From positions 3,286,001-3,350,000 of the forward strand of contig NZ_CP135918.1 in the NCBI RefSeq assembly GCF_032393985.1: a DNA stretch of 64,000 bases, written 5' to 3'. This DNA comes from Fischerella sp. JS2 (GTDB lineage Bacteria; Cyanobacteriota; Cyanobacteriia; Cyanobacteriales; Nostocaceae). Positions within the stretch are counted from its first letter, which is position 1. Each line of letters starts with the position of its first letter. The notes beneath the pieces are model-generated. The model saw nothing but the letters and a program-made list of their open reading frames with translations, searched no databases and had not been told where the DNA came from. Of the stretch, positions 53,476-62,658 are shown in pieces. Both the position numbers and the translations under genes were made by a program.

Positions 53476-54836
53476 CTTATATCTTGCATCTGGAAATATG
53501 AATGTTAATATCTTGACTAAGTAAGAAAGAACGCATTCGTTCAAGATTCAGTAAAATTGAAAACACAAGAAATCCTGGCAAGCAAGCTTGAATAGCAATT
53601 TGTGCAGCTTGTCCCCAATCAGGTAGATCTGTAGTGGCAAGCGATAAATAAGCCCAATGCGCCAAAATATAAGCAATTAGCGAAAGTACTAACCAGCGAT
53701 AAACGCCCAAAAGTTTTCCTTGACCGAAGCGGTTTAACCCAAAACGATGCTTTGCAATTTTAAACCAACCCTCAATTTGCCAGCGACGCTTACCCCACCA
53801 GTTAATAGTACTCGCCTTGAGAGGTCTAGTAGATAGAATAAACCTTTTCTCCAACTTGCCATCATCACGTTTGAGATAATACCAAGACACTGTAACAGGA
53901 AACTTTAAACCCACGAATCGTACTTGCTGTCCGCGTTTATGTAAATGTCGTAAAATACGCCCATCGAGTAATTTACGGTCAATCCGTACTCCAACAACGG
54001 CGTGATATTTAAGCTTACGTAACCCGTGGAGAAACTCAATACTTCCGAAGGCAGTATCTGCTAAAATCATCACCTTAAAATGTTTGGTTAAAGCTTTGGG
54101 TAATGACTTGATTAGCTTTAATCCTAACTGTGCGGGTGAAGTAGTTCCCTTGCCTCTCCAAACACGAAAATTCCAAGGTACTCGCCACTGACCAACGACC
54201 AAATACACCACAACCAAATGCAACCCTCGTTTTCCGTTATAGACACTGATTAAATTCTTAAAAGACTTGAATTTCCCAAATTTTTCCACAGTTGTGAGGT
54301 CGATCATCACCTGTAAAAACGGTTTGCGCCCCTTTGGGCACTCGGACAATATCTCCTGCATGATGCGCGCACGAATTGTGCGAATTACACTCTTGGTTGA
54401 CCAGTCGTAAATATTGAGAAATCGACTTAAGGCACTGGCAGACTTACTTCTACTATGTTCAGGTAAGGGATATCCTTGCGCCTCCAAAAATAACCCCAAC
54501 ATCGCTTCTAGGTTTTGTTGTTGGTATGTAGACGGCATCAACGACACTAAGGTGTAAACTAACCCTTGGGCGTGGGCAAGAATTGATTTCATTGTTCTTG
54601 CTTTTCCATAATGCTATTCACGCCCTTTTTTCTCATATTTCGGATCTGATGTGCAAATCCAGGCAGTCTTCCAAGTTGGCGATCACCTGCACCCTTACTT
54701 GTTTGCGTAATTTCCTAAATAATACAGTTATATTAATTTCTCAGTATCACGTAAGCTCATTTTCGCTTCTGGTGTCACTTTCTTACACCCTCTATTCGTG
54801 TATTAGTGGTTTATCCAGAGAGGTGCAAGATATAAG
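53476..54836 (-). mobile_element. IS4-type insertion sequence
   Basis: The left end CTTATATCTTGCATCT and, in inverted form, the right end CTTATATCTTGCACCT bound the element, with ATAA on both sides (53472-53475 and 54837-54840) as a possible target duplication. About 1360 bp, with one transposase gene. Confidence 0.75.
53477..54592 (-). CDS. IS4-family DDE transposase
   Basis: 371 residues, one uninterrupted frame. FLQVMIDLTTVEKFG and MILADTAFGSIEFL carry the two aspartates, and WQIEGWFKIAKHRFGLNRFG the glutamate within the Y/W-(2)-R-E-like motif of IS4-type enzymes. The end is hydrophobic helical. Intact, so the element may be active. About 240 bp separate its stop from the inverted repeat on the promoter side. 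Confidence 0.85.
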   Translation of the reverse strand: MKSILAHAQGLVYTLVSLMPSTYQQQNLEAMLGLFLEAQGYPLPEHSRSKSASALSRFLNIYDWSTKSVIRTIRARIMQEILSECPKGRKPFLQVMIDLTTVEKFGKFKSFKNLISVYNGKRGLHLVVVYLVVGQWRVPWNFRVWRGKGTTSPAQLGLKLIKSLPKALTKHFKVMILADTAFGSIEFLHGLRKLKYHAVVGVRIDRKLLDGRILRHLHKRGQQVRFVGLKFPVTVSWYYLKRDDGKLEKRFILSTRPLKASTINWWGKRRWQIEGWFKIAKHRFGLNRFGQGKLLGVYRWLVLSLIAYILAHWAYLSLATTDLPDWGQAAQIAIQACLPGFLVFSILLNLERMRSFLLSQDINIHISRCKI

Positions 54837-54840
54837 ATAA

Positions 54841-55243
54841 ACCACTAGTCCCAAATTGCAAAACTCTAAGTTCTGTTGTCTGCAAGTAGATGAATATATC
54901 ATTAAGGAATTGTGATAAATACATATGAACGCAGACAAAGTTGTATTTCATTCGGATAAAAACTGCTATCTGTTCAAGACTTTCAGGAAATCAAATATGT
55001 ATTATTATTTTAGTATATTTACTAATATAAAATTGGTTCTTAAGTACTTGTTATGCTTAACTATAAAAATCCTAAAAGCCAACGAACTCTACAAAAATGT
55101 CATTAATAGAGAAAATCGCGATCGCCTAAATCAGCTTTTCTGCACAAATCACTTAAAATGTAAAGACCCGGTTTCCTACAAACGCCCAAAGGGCGAATGT
55201 AATATAGAAACCGGGTTTCTTCATGCATGATTTACCTAAACCA
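54841..55243. other. Intergenic region with hairpin before ABC operon
   Basis: About 400 bp, mainly AT-rich. At 55166-55218 ACCCGGTTTC pairs with GAAACCGGGT and, inside it, CGCCC with GGGCG. It sits just before the ABC operon start codon. It may be an attenuator or terminator; a 101-codon open frame crosses it but does not look coding. Confidence 0.5.
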
Positions 55244-56251
55244 ATGATTGAAGTCGATCATTTAAGTAAAATATACGGTTCAACCCAAGCAATCACTGAT
55301 GTGACTTTTAACGTCGAACCAGGAGAAATTCTGGGGTTTTTGGGACCGAATGGTGCTGGTAAAACTACGACGATGCGGATTTTAGCTGGTTATTTACCCG
55401 CAACAAGCGGTACAGCGAGAATTGCTGGCTTTGATGTCCATGAACAATCTTTGCTAGTGCGGCAAAGGATTGGTTATTTACCAGAGACACCGCCGTTATA
55501 TCCAGAAATGACGGTGGAAGGATTTTTGTATTTTGTCGCACGGATCAAAGGAGTACCAGCAGGCGATCGCACTACCAAAGTGAAAGCCGCAATTGAACGC
55601 TGCAACTTGCAGGACAAACGCCACGTCATTATTCGCAAACTTTCTAAAGGATACAGACAACGTGTTGGCATTGCCCAAGCAATTGTTCACGATCCACCAG
55701 CTATTATTCTGGACGAACCTACTGTCGGACTCGATCCTCGACAAATTATTGAGGTGCGAAATTTAATTAAAAGTTTGGCTGGAACTCATACTATTATTCT
55801 TTCTACCCACATTTTGCCGGAAGTAAGTATGACCTGTAGCCGCGTCGCCATCATCAATCGTGGAAAAGTTGTAGCAACAAACACACCAGAACAATTACTA
55901 ACCCAGTTGACAGGTGGTTCTGGCTATGAATTAGAAATAGAAGGCGAAGCAAATTTAGCTAAACAAGTATTGCTGAATTTGCCGGGTGTGAGTCAGATAG
56001 AATCAATTCCCTTAGCAGCGATGCATGGTTACTCCCCTAAAGATAATCGTGCTTACCTACGAGTAATATCCCAGCCAGGTGCGGAACCAGGTAAAGATAT
56101 TGCCGCCGCCTTATTGCATACAGGATTTGATTTGTATGAAATGCGCCGTGTCAGCGCCACCCTCGAAGATGTATTCTTGCAACTGACCACAGAAGAAAAA
56201 AACATGCAAACTGAGGCAGACTCAGCAACCAATGAGGAGGAAGCGGCCTAG
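55244..56251 (+). CDS. ABC transporter ATP-binding protein, GldA/Nos type
   Basis: 335 residues. GFLGPNGAGKTTTMRILAGY is Walker A, KLSKGYRQRVGIAQAIVHDP the signature, and AIILDEPTVGLDPRQ Walker B. ILSTHILPEVSMTCSRVAII gives the H-loop. The C-terminal 120 residues are the extension seen in GldA-like export ATPases. The ATG at 55244 (MIEVDHLSKIYG) begins the fold; seven codons precede it in frame. It adjoins the permease gene, whose start follows the stop codon directly. Confidence 0.9.
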   Translation: MIEVDHLSKIYGSTQAITDVTFNVEPGEILGFLGPNGAGKTTTMRILAGYLPATSGTARIAGFDVHEQSLLVRQRIGYLPETPPLYPEMTVEGFLYFVARIKGVPAGDRTTKVKAAIERCNLQDKRHVIIRKLSKGYRQRVGIAQAIVHDPPAIILDEPTVGLDPRQIIEVRNLIKSLAGTHTIILSTHILPEVSMTCSRVAIINRGKVVATNTPEQLLTQLTGGSGYELEIEGEANLAKQVLLNLPGVSQIESIPLAAMHGYSPKDNRAYLRVISQPGAEPGKDIAAALLHTGFDLYEMRRVSATLEDVFLQLTTEEKNMQTEADSATNEEEAA

Positions 56252-57064
56252 ATGGGTGTTGTACTGAGTAATATTATTGCCATTTATCGCCGAGAATTAC
56301 AGAGTTATTTTGTCTCGCCTTTAGCTTATGCGATCGCTGGCGTTTTTTGGTTTTTAGCTGGGTTGTTTTTTATCTTGATTTTGATGGGTCCTGATGGCAT
56401 TCTGGCAGCAGTCACAGCATTAGATTTACAAGGACAACAATTTGGAGTGCCAGTACCACCGATAGATGTACCTTATGAATTTGTGCAGGCATTTTTAGAC
56501 CGGATGGGATGGCTGTTATTGTTTGTGTTGCCGATACTTTCAATGGGACTTTATGCTGAGGAACGCAAGCGTGGTACTTTAGAACTCTTGGCAACATCAC
56601 CAGTCACAAACTGGGCTGTAGCTGTTGGTAAATTATTAGGCGTGCTAACATTTTTTATCACAATGGTAGTGCCGATGCTGGCACTAGAAGCGATCGCTTT
56701 GAGTGCATCAACTCCACCTATGCCTCCCACAATTCCTCTGCTGGGACATTTAGCATTAATCTTATTGGCAGCAGCAATTTTATCTTTAGGAATGTTTATT
56801 TCTTCTTTGACAGACAGCACTATTTTAGCTGCTGTCCTTACTTTTGCTGTCATTTTATTACTGCTATTTGTAGATTTAATTGCTAAAAATATCAGCGGCC
56901 CCATCGGGCAAGCTTTAGGTTATTTGTCACTGCTAAAACATTACAACAATCTCATTCAAGGGATTTTTGATACTAGTAGCATCATTTTATTTGGCAGTTA
57001 CATTATTTTAGGTATATTTCTCACTGCACAATCTATTGATGCACTCCGATTTCAACGACAGTAA
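56252..57064 (+). CDS. ABC-2 type permease, GldF-like
   Basis: 270 residues with six membrane segments. IYRRELQSYFVSPLAYAIAG is the GldF/NosY opening, and GLYAEERKRGTLELLATSPV the ABC-2 signature. Contiguous with the ATPase gene at zero spacing, so a two-gene export core. The substrate is unknown; in non-gliding bacteria such systems are of unsettled use. Followed by a heptad repeat and the GldG-type gene. Confidence 0.88.
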   Translation: MGVVLSNIIAIYRRELQSYFVSPLAYAIAGVFWFLAGLFFILILMGPDGILAAVTALDLQGQQFGVPVPPIDVPYEFVQAFLDRMGWLLLFVLPILSMGLYAEERKRGTLELLATSPVTNWAVAVGKLLGVLTFFITMVVPMLALEAIALSASTPPMPPTIPLLGHLALILLAAAILSLGMFISSLTDSTILAAVLTFAVILLLLFVDLIAKNISGPIGQALGYLSLLKHYNNLIQGIFDTSSIILFGSYIILGIFLTAQSIDALRFQRQ

Positions 57065-57103
57065 TTATTTTAGTTATTAGTTAGTAGTTAGTGGTTAGTA
57101 GTG

Positions 57104-57145
57104 ACAACTAACAACTAACAACTAACAACTAACAACTAACAACTA
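57104..57145. repeat. Six tandem ACAACTA heptads
   Basis: Perfect tandem repeat of the 7-mer, preceded by imperfect inverted TTAGTAG units at 57070-57100. It separates the permease and GldG-type genes. Such short tandem heptads are typical of heterocystous cyanobacteria. Confidence 0.9.
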
Positions 57146-57152
57146 ACTAATC

Positions 57153-58760
57153 ATGAAAAGTATACCAAGAAAAAAACTTTGGAAATATTTGGTTTGGCCA
57201 GGTTTATTCCTGGTTGCGGCTGGCTTAACAATCGCTGTAGTTTCCGACAGTTGGGGAACAGTACCCCTAGCATTGATTATTTCTGGAGCAGTAGTTATTA
57301 GTATATGGTTAATCTGGCAAAGCCAAGAGAGTAAATGGTGGGGACGTCGTTCGACTCAAGCTGGTACTAATGCCCTAGCTGCAACTTTGGCAGTATTAGT
57401 AATTTTAGGGTTAATTAATTTCTTAGCCAGTCGCTACGAAGTGCGCGTAGACTTAACAGAAACTCAGTTGTTTACCCTTGCTCCCGAATCTAAACAACTG
57501 GTAAAAAATTTAAAACAGCCAGTTAAAGTTTGGGTATTTGATGTGGCTCAAAATTCCCAAGATCGAGAATTGCTGGAAAATTATCAAAAACAAAATTCCA
57601 ATTTTAAATATGAGTACATTGACCCGCAAGCAAGACCAGGATTGACAGAAAAATTTGGCGTTAAAGATTACGGAGAAGTTTATCTAGAATCTGGAAATAA
57701 ACGACAATTAGTGCAAGTCGTCAACGTTAATGATCGCCTTTCCGAAATTAGATTAACTAATAGCCTGCAACAAATTACTAGTGCTAGCACAGCTAAAGTT
57801 TACTTTCTCCAAGGTCATGGTGAGCGATCGCTTTCAGCTGGTGAAGGTGCAATTTCCCAAGCTGTCCAGGCATTAGGTAACAAAAGCTACACTACTGCAC
57901 CAATCAATCTAGTGGAGAAATCTAGTATTCCTAGTGATGCTAACGTTGTGGTGGTAGCCGGGCCTAAGCGAGAACTATTTGCTACTGAAGTCAAAGCTTT
58001 GCAAAACTATCTGAATCAAGGTGGCAATTTAGTACTGATGATCGATCCAGGTACAGACCCTAAACTTGATAGTTTGCTCAAAGAATGGGGCGTCAAGCTA
58101 GATAATCGTTTAGCTGTTGATGTCTCTGGTAATGTTGCCCTTGGCCCTGCTGTTCCTATTGTCACCAATTACGGTGAACATCCGATTACTAAAGACTTCG
58201 GTAACGGCATTTCATTTTATCGTTTAGCACGACCAGTTGATACTACTCCAGTCCCTGGTATTGAATCCACAAAATTATTACTCACCAAACCCTATCCCAA
58301 TACCTGGGCAGAAAGCGACCTCAAAAGCGAAAACTTGGAATTTAACGAAGGAAAAGACCTCAAAGGGCCTCTAACCCTGGGTGTGGCCTTAAAACGCAAA
58401 CTACCAACTTCAACCAAAACCACCCCTAGTCCAACACCAACAACATCACCTACTCCCTCCCCTACCCCTACTCCTAACAATCCAACCGCTAGCGAATCAC
58501 GCATGGTAGTAATAGGGGATTCAGACTTTACCACAGATGGATCATTCACACAACAGTTAAATGGAGACGTATTTCTCAACTCCATCAACTGGAGTAGCCA
58601 GCAGGACAGCCAACCTCTTTCCATTCGTCCCAAAGAACCAAAAAACCGTCGCATCAACCTCACAGCCTCACAAGCTGGCATTTTAGCTTTATCTTCTCTG
58701 TTAGTTTTGCCCCTAATTGGGTTTGCAGTAGCAGTTATTTTGTGGTGGTTACGTAGATAA
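57153..58760 (+). CDS. GldG-family auxiliary transport protein
   Basis: 535 residues. Two N-terminal membrane helices (LVWPGLFLVAAGLTIAVVSD; ALAATLAVLVILGLINFLAS) lead to SRYEVRVDLTETQLFTLAPE, the GldG signature, then a large extracytoplasmic domain (VYFLQGHGERSL, VVVAGPKRELFATEV, LVLMIDPGTDPKLDS). A proline-threonine linker (TTPSPTPTTSPTPSPTPTP) and SRMVVIGDSDFTTDGSF precede a last membrane helix. The linker is low-complexity and probably variable in length. It works with the ATPase and permease upstream. Confidence 0.88.
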   Translation: MKSIPRKKLWKYLVWPGLFLVAAGLTIAVVSDSWGTVPLALIISGAVVISIWLIWQSQESKWWGRRSTQAGTNALAATLAVLVILGLINFLASRYEVRVDLTETQLFTLAPESKQLVKNLKQPVKVWVFDVAQNSQDRELLENYQKQNSNFKYEYIDPQARPGLTEKFGVKDYGEVYLESGNKRQLVQVVNVNDRLSEIRLTNSLQQITSASTAKVYFLQGHGERSLSAGEGAISQAVQALGNKSYTTAPINLVEKSSIPSDANVVVVAGPKRELFATEVKALQNYLNQGGNLVLMIDPGTDPKLDSLLKEWGVKLDNRLAVDVSGNVALGPAVPIVTNYGEHPITKDFGNGISFYRLARPVDTTPVPGIESTKLLLTKPYPNTWAESDLKSENLEFNEGKDLKGPLTLGVALKRKLPTSTKTTPSPTPTTSPTPSPTPTPNNPTASESRMVVIGDSDFTTDGSFTQQLNGDVFLNSINWSSQQDSQPLSIRPKEPKNRRINLTASQAGILALSSLLVLPLIGFAVAVILWWLRR

Positions 58761-58771
58761 ATAGTTAGTGG

Positions 58772-58801
58772 GTAGAGACGCGAGGAACATCGCGTCTGTA
58801 C
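58772..58801. repeat. Hairpin repeat, family E
   Basis: GTAGAGACGCGAGG, AACA, then TCGCGTCTGTAC, a near-identical copy of 40727-40756, in the gap between the GldG-type and DUF4340 genes. More TTAGT/ACAACTA-like filler follows to 58895. Confidence 0.75.
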
Positions 58802-58900
58802 ATTAGTGATTAGTAGTTGGTTGTTGGTTAATAGTAATTAATAACCAACAACTATGAACCACTGACTATTGACAATTGACAATTGACAAATGACTAAAAA

Positions 58901-59521
58901 ATGAAATTACAGCGAACAACTTTAATTTTAATACTGCTAATGCTGGGTTTAGGTGGTTTTGTTTATTTTCATGAATTTTATTGGAAAACTCAGCAAGAGG
59001 AAGTCAAAAATAAAAAGCAGCAAATTTTTTCTTTTGAGGAGGATGATGTACAGTCTTTAGCAATCAAGACTAAAAATGCCACTATTATTTTGGAACGCAA
59101 CAATAAATCTGAACGCCCTAAGTGGCGAATGACGTCTCCTCAACAAGTGCCAGCAAATGATGCTATAGTTTCCTATTTAATGGATTTATTAGTCAAAGGT
59201 GAAAGCGATCGCACTATATCAACATCTGTTAATCAACTAGGAGAATTTGGCTTAGCTGCACCTCAAGCAACTATCGATATTAAACTCAAAAATCAACAAA
59301 ACCACCAGTTACTTTTGGGGAAAGCTGACTTTAATAGTCGTTTTTTATATGCTCAAGCCGATCCAAATTATAAACCAGATAATAATGTAGATGTGCTACT
59401 AGTATCTAAAGATTTTGGAAATGCAGTGAATCGAGAATTATCAGAATGGAAAGAAATTCCAAATCAGAGTGAAAGTACACCTTTGCCAAGTTTAAATTTA
59501 CCCATTCCCAAAAAGAAGTAA
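58901..59521 (+). CDS. DUF4340 domain protein
   Basis: 206 residues. One N-terminal membrane helix (TTLILILLMLGLGGFVYFHE) and then the DUF4340 domain: FSFEEDDVQSLAIKTKNATI, WRMTSPQQVPANDAIVSYLM and LGEFGLAAPQATIDIKLKN. DUF4340 genes regularly end GldA-F-G operons, as here. Presumably an accessory factor on the outer face of the membrane. The C-terminus is a short proline-rich tail. Confidence 0.85.
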   Translation: MKLQRTTLILILLMLGLGGFVYFHEFYWKTQQEEVKNKKQQIFSFEEDDVQSLAIKTKNATIILERNNKSERPKWRMTSPQQVPANDAIVSYLMDLLVKGESDRTISTSVNQLGEFGLAAPQATIDIKLKNQQNHQLLLGKADFNSRFLYAQADPNYKPDNNVDVLLVSKDFGNAVNRELSEWKEIPNQSESTPLPSLNLPIPKKK

Positions 59522-59601
59522 AAAAGTAAATGATCAGACCCAGAAACGAAGCAACAAAAGTTGGAGAGGTATTTTGCGTAAGTCCCATATCTCTAAGTGA
59601 A

Positions 59602-59674
59602 CGAACACAGATAAACACAGATGCACACAGATAAATTATCGGTGTTTATCTGTGTGTATCTGTGTTCGTTTTTT
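59602..59674 (+). terminator. Palindromic repeat, family A, acting as terminator
   Basis: CGAACACAGATAAACACAG on the left pairs with GTGTATCTGTGTTCG on the right, followed by TTTTTT. It closes the Gld-type operon 80 bp after its last gene. The GC-rich central hairpin of other family A copies is missing here. Confidence 0.75.
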
Positions 59675-59742
59675 AATTATTTTTATCGGAGTTGAAATTT
59701 TTATCAGGTATGAGTTAATAGATATTCTTCATTCTTTTAATT

Positions 59743-60597
59743 ATGACAAGTCCAACAGCAACTTTGTTAATTTCCTGTCCTGAGCAACAGGGACTTGTAG
59801 CTAAATTCGCTAATTTTATCTATGCCAATGGTGGTAATATTATCCATGCAGACCAACACACAGACTTTGCGGCTGGGTTATTTCTCACACGCCTAGAGTG
59901 GCAATTAACAGGATTTAATTTATCACGGGAGTTTATTGCACCAGCATTTAATGTGATCGCTCAACCATTAAATGCAAAATGGGAACTACACTTTTCTGAT
60001 ACTGTTCCCCGCATTGCCATTTGGGTTAGTAAGCAAGACCATTGTCTGTTTGACATAATTTGGCGACGTCGTGCGAAAGAATTTACTGCGGAAATTCCTT
60101 TGATTATCAGCAATCATCTTCAACTTCAGGAAGTTGCAGAGCAATTTGGGATTGACTATCATCACATTTGTGTTAATCAAGATAATAAATTAGAACAAGA
60201 AGCCAAACAACTAGAATTACTGCATCAGTACAAAATTAATTTGGTTGTATTGGCAAAATATATGCAAATTCTCAGCGCTGATTTTATTGCTAAATTTCCG
60301 CAAGTTATTAACATTCACCACTCTTTTTTGCCTGCTTTTGTGGGTGCAAATCCTTACCACAAAGCTTTTGAACGCGGCGTCAAAATTATTGGTGCAACAG
60401 CCCATTATGTGACTTCTGATTTAGATGCAGGCCCAATTATTGAACAAGATGTCGTGCGAGTTAGTCACCGCGATGAAGTTGCAGATTTGATTAGAAAAGG
60501 TAAGGATTTAGAAAGAATTGTCTTAGCAAGGGCAGTGCGATCACATTTACAAAATCGTGTGTTGGTTTATGGCAACCGCACAGTAGTATTTGAGTAA
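59743..60597 (+). CDS. purU: Formyltetrahydrofolate deformylase
   Basis: 284 residues. Hydrolyses 10-formyltetrahydrofolate to formate and tetrahydrofolate, balancing one-carbon units. Residues 1-85 form an ACT domain (LLISCPEQQGLVAKFANFIY, HADQHTDFAAGLFLTRLEW). The catalytic formyl-transferase fold follows: RIAIWVSKQDHCLFDIIWRR, VVLAKYMQILSADFIAKFPQ, VINIHHSFLPAFVGANPYHK (catalytic histidine), and YVTSDLDAGPIIEQD (aspartate). The length is normal. It is separated by 15 bp from the next ABC gene. Confidence 0.93.
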   Translation: MTSPTATLLISCPEQQGLVAKFANFIYANGGNIIHADQHTDFAAGLFLTRLEWQLTGFNLSREFIAPAFNVIAQPLNAKWELHFSDTVPRIAIWVSKQDHCLFDIIWRRRAKEFTAEIPLIISNHLQLQEVAEQFGIDYHHICVNQDNKLEQEAKQLELLHQYKINLVVLAKYMQILSADFIAKFPQVINIHHSFLPAFVGANPYHKAFERGVKIIGATAHYVTSDLDAGPIIEQDVVRVSHRDEVADLIRKGKDLERIVLARAVRSHLQNRVLVYGNRTVVFE

Positions 60598-60612
60598 ATT
60601 ATCTATAAAAAC

Positions 60613-61521
60613 GTGATTGTTTACGACATTCAAAATTTAGTTAAAACCTATCCAGGTCAAACTCAACCTGCTAATAAAAACATCACTTTGCAGATTTACC
60701 AAGGAGAAATCTTTGGGATTTTAGGTGATAACGGAGCAGGTAAAAGTACCCTTGTTCGCCAAATGGTAAACTTACTCACTAGTGATTCTGGAACTATCAC
60801 TTTATTCGGAAATAATATAGTTGCAGTTCCCCATTTGGTACAAATGAATGTTGGATATATGCCCCAAGAAAGCGGAGCATTGAACAATCTCACGGTGGGC
60901 GAAGCTTTATATTATACTGCTCATTTGCGAGGCATGAGCCGCGTTGATGCTCGTCAGGAATGTAATGCACTACTTGATTTGTGGCAAATTCGCGAACTGT
61001 GTCATCAACCAAGTTCTCGCCTTTCCGGCGGACAAAAGCGACTGCTACGGTTAGCAGTGGCAGTTGCAGGTTCTCCACCTGTGTTAATTTTAGATGAGCC
61101 AACCAACGACCTCGATCCCCAGCGTCGCAAACTGGTTTGGGATATTCTGCGCCAGATTAACCAAGAACAAAGCACTACAATTATTCTCATTACCCATGAT
61201 GCGATCGAGGCGGAAAAGGCAATTCAACGAGTAGGTATCATGCGCGCTGGTGAATTAGTAGCTGTTGGTCGTCCTAGCGAACTCAAGCAACAAGTAGATA
61301 GAATGTTGCGGTTAGAACTTTTTTTCGCACCGGAAACTCCCCCTAGCTTGCCACCTCATCTTATTCCTATTGCTTTGGAACCTGGTCACTGGCAATTATT
61401 GTTGGAATGGAACCAAGTTAATCCTGCCCTTAACAGCCTAAATTTAGAGATGCTAGATGACTTTCGCCTTTATTCAGCCACTTTAGAAGATTTATACCTG
61501 CACTATGCCAGCAAAGCGTAA
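60613..61521 (+). CDS. ABC transporter ATP-binding protein
   Basis: 302 residues from a GTG start. GILGDNGAGKSTLVRQMVNL is Walker A, SSRLSGGQKRLLRLAVAVAG the signature, and VLILDEPTNDLDPQRRKLVW Walker B; IILITHDAIEAEKAIQRVGI holds the H-loop. It ends with a C-terminal extension. It overlaps the next permease gene by 17 bp. Together they form a drug- or lipid-type exporter of unknown substrate. The gap to purU is only 15 bp, so the three may be cotranscribed. Confidence 0.9.
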   Translation: MIVYDIQNLVKTYPGQTQPANKNITLQIYQGEIFGILGDNGAGKSTLVRQMVNLLTSDSGTITLFGNNIVAVPHLVQMNVGYMPQESGALNNLTVGEALYYTAHLRGMSRVDARQECNALLDLWQIRELCHQPSSRLSGGQKRLLRLAVAVAGSPPVLILDEPTNDLDPQRRKLVWDILRQINQEQSTTIILITHDAIEAEKAIQRVGIMRAGELVAVGRPSELKQQVDRMLRLELFFAPETPPSLPPHLIPIALEPGHWQLLLEWNQVNPALNSLNLEMLDDFRLYSATLEDLYLHYASKA

Positions 61522-62266
61522 CTTACCTTCTTTGCCAGTGCAATTACTGGACTTATTTTTAATGGAACTGACTAACTGGCGTTGGTCATGGCGGACTATT
61601 GCTCTCACCAGTGCCATTACTCCGATGCTTAGTACTATTGCTCTAGGTAGCTTTGCTCAAGATTCGGGACAGGAAACCTTGGGGTACATTCTCACGGGTA
61701 ATCTGGTGATGGCGTTGATGTTTGGCAACCAAGATAACATGGCATCTCGATTCGCTTACATGCGATTTGCTGGCACTCTAGAATACTACGCTACTCTACC
61801 CATTAGCCGTGTTGCTTTAATCATTGCCTGTGTTCTGGCATTTTTTCTGCTCTCATTACCATCGCTGTTGGTAAACATTATCTTTGGTGTTTTCTTTTTG
61901 AAAATTCCATTAATTGTTCACCCGATGATCCTGTTGGTTATTCCCCTATGTGTCCTACCAATGGCGGGACTAGGAGCGCTCATTGGTGTCAATGCGCGTA
62001 CACCCCAAGAAAGCGACTCTTTTAGCTTGCTTTTAACTATGGGGATGCTGTTTCTCGGCCCGGTACTCATCCCAGCAAATCGTTTACCAAGTTTTCTACT
62101 GAGTGTCGGCAAATTAAGTCCTGCTACCTACGCTGCATCTGCTCTGCGCCAAAGTTTACTCTCGCCCCTTACAGGACAAATGCTAATAGATTTAGCTGCT
62201 TTATTGGGTTTTACTTTATTAACTTTTTGGTTCGTAGGACGCAAGCTCGATTGGCGACAAAGATAA
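61505..62266 (+). CDS. ABC-2 type transporter permease
   Basis: 253 residues, six predicted membrane segments. MELTNWRWSWRTIALTSAIT begins the fold; AYMRFAGTLEYYATLPISRV is the intracellular ABC-2 coupling motif, and FLGPVLIPANRLPSFLLSVG then LSPATYAASALRQSLLSP are typical of DrrB/NodJ-type permeases. The ATG at 61505 overlaps the ATPase gene end; a second ATG at 61562 is possible. Confidence 0.88.
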   Translation: MPAKRNLPSLPVQLLDLFLMELTNWRWSWRTIALTSAITPMLSTIALGSFAQDSGQETLGYILTGNLVMALMFGNQDNMASRFAYMRFAGTLEYYATLPISRVALIIACVLAFFLLSLPSLLVNIIFGVFFLKIPLIVHPMILLVIPLCVLPMAGLGALIGVNARTPQESDSFSLLLTMGMLFLGPVLIPANRLPSFLLSVGKLSPATYAASALRQSLLSPLTGQMLIDLAALLGFTLLTFWFVGRKLDWRQR

Positions 62267-62658
62267 CTGATATCATGTTTGCTTGAATACTTAATATTAT
62301 CCGTTGGGGTCGGTAATTGGTAATTGGTAATGGGTAATATCAAGTTCGCATGATTACTTATAATTCCCGTTTAACCTCACAAGAACAGCCCCTTCACCCC
62401 TAATCCCCACTCCCTTAGGGGAGTGGGGCCCCCGAGTTCCCCAGAGGGGACCCCCCATCCCCTCTCCTTGACAAGGAGAGGGGTACCGAAGGCAGGGTGA
62501 GGTTTTTCATTTTAAGTGATTAACCGAACTCGATATAATGGGTAATTATAGATACTGATGATTTTCCAATGCCCAATGACCCCAGGTGCTATAACGGAAC
62601 GCCACGTGCTTACTAGATAAGGTCAGTCTTTCTCCATCTGCCATCTGCTGCCTTCTAC
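62267..62658. repeat. Intergenic region with palindromic repeat, family D
   Basis: About 390 bp between convergent genes. Two hairpins dominate: CCACTCCCTTAGGGGAGTGG near 62408 and CCCCTCTCCTT-GAC-AAGGAGAGGGG near 62458-62483, the latter matching the copy at 39657. The flanks are TTGGTAATTGGTAATGGGT filler. No gene. Confidence 0.6.

Noticed and set aside
53231-55222. IS4-type element as part of a defence or MAA island boundary
   Set aside because: It is a single self-contained element with its own inverted repeats; no other island marker such as an integrase or tRNA is present.
54925-55230. 101-codon plus-strand frame before the ABC operon
   Set aside because: Ends inside a hairpin and has AT-driven composition rich in K, N, Y and F; no ribosome binding site.
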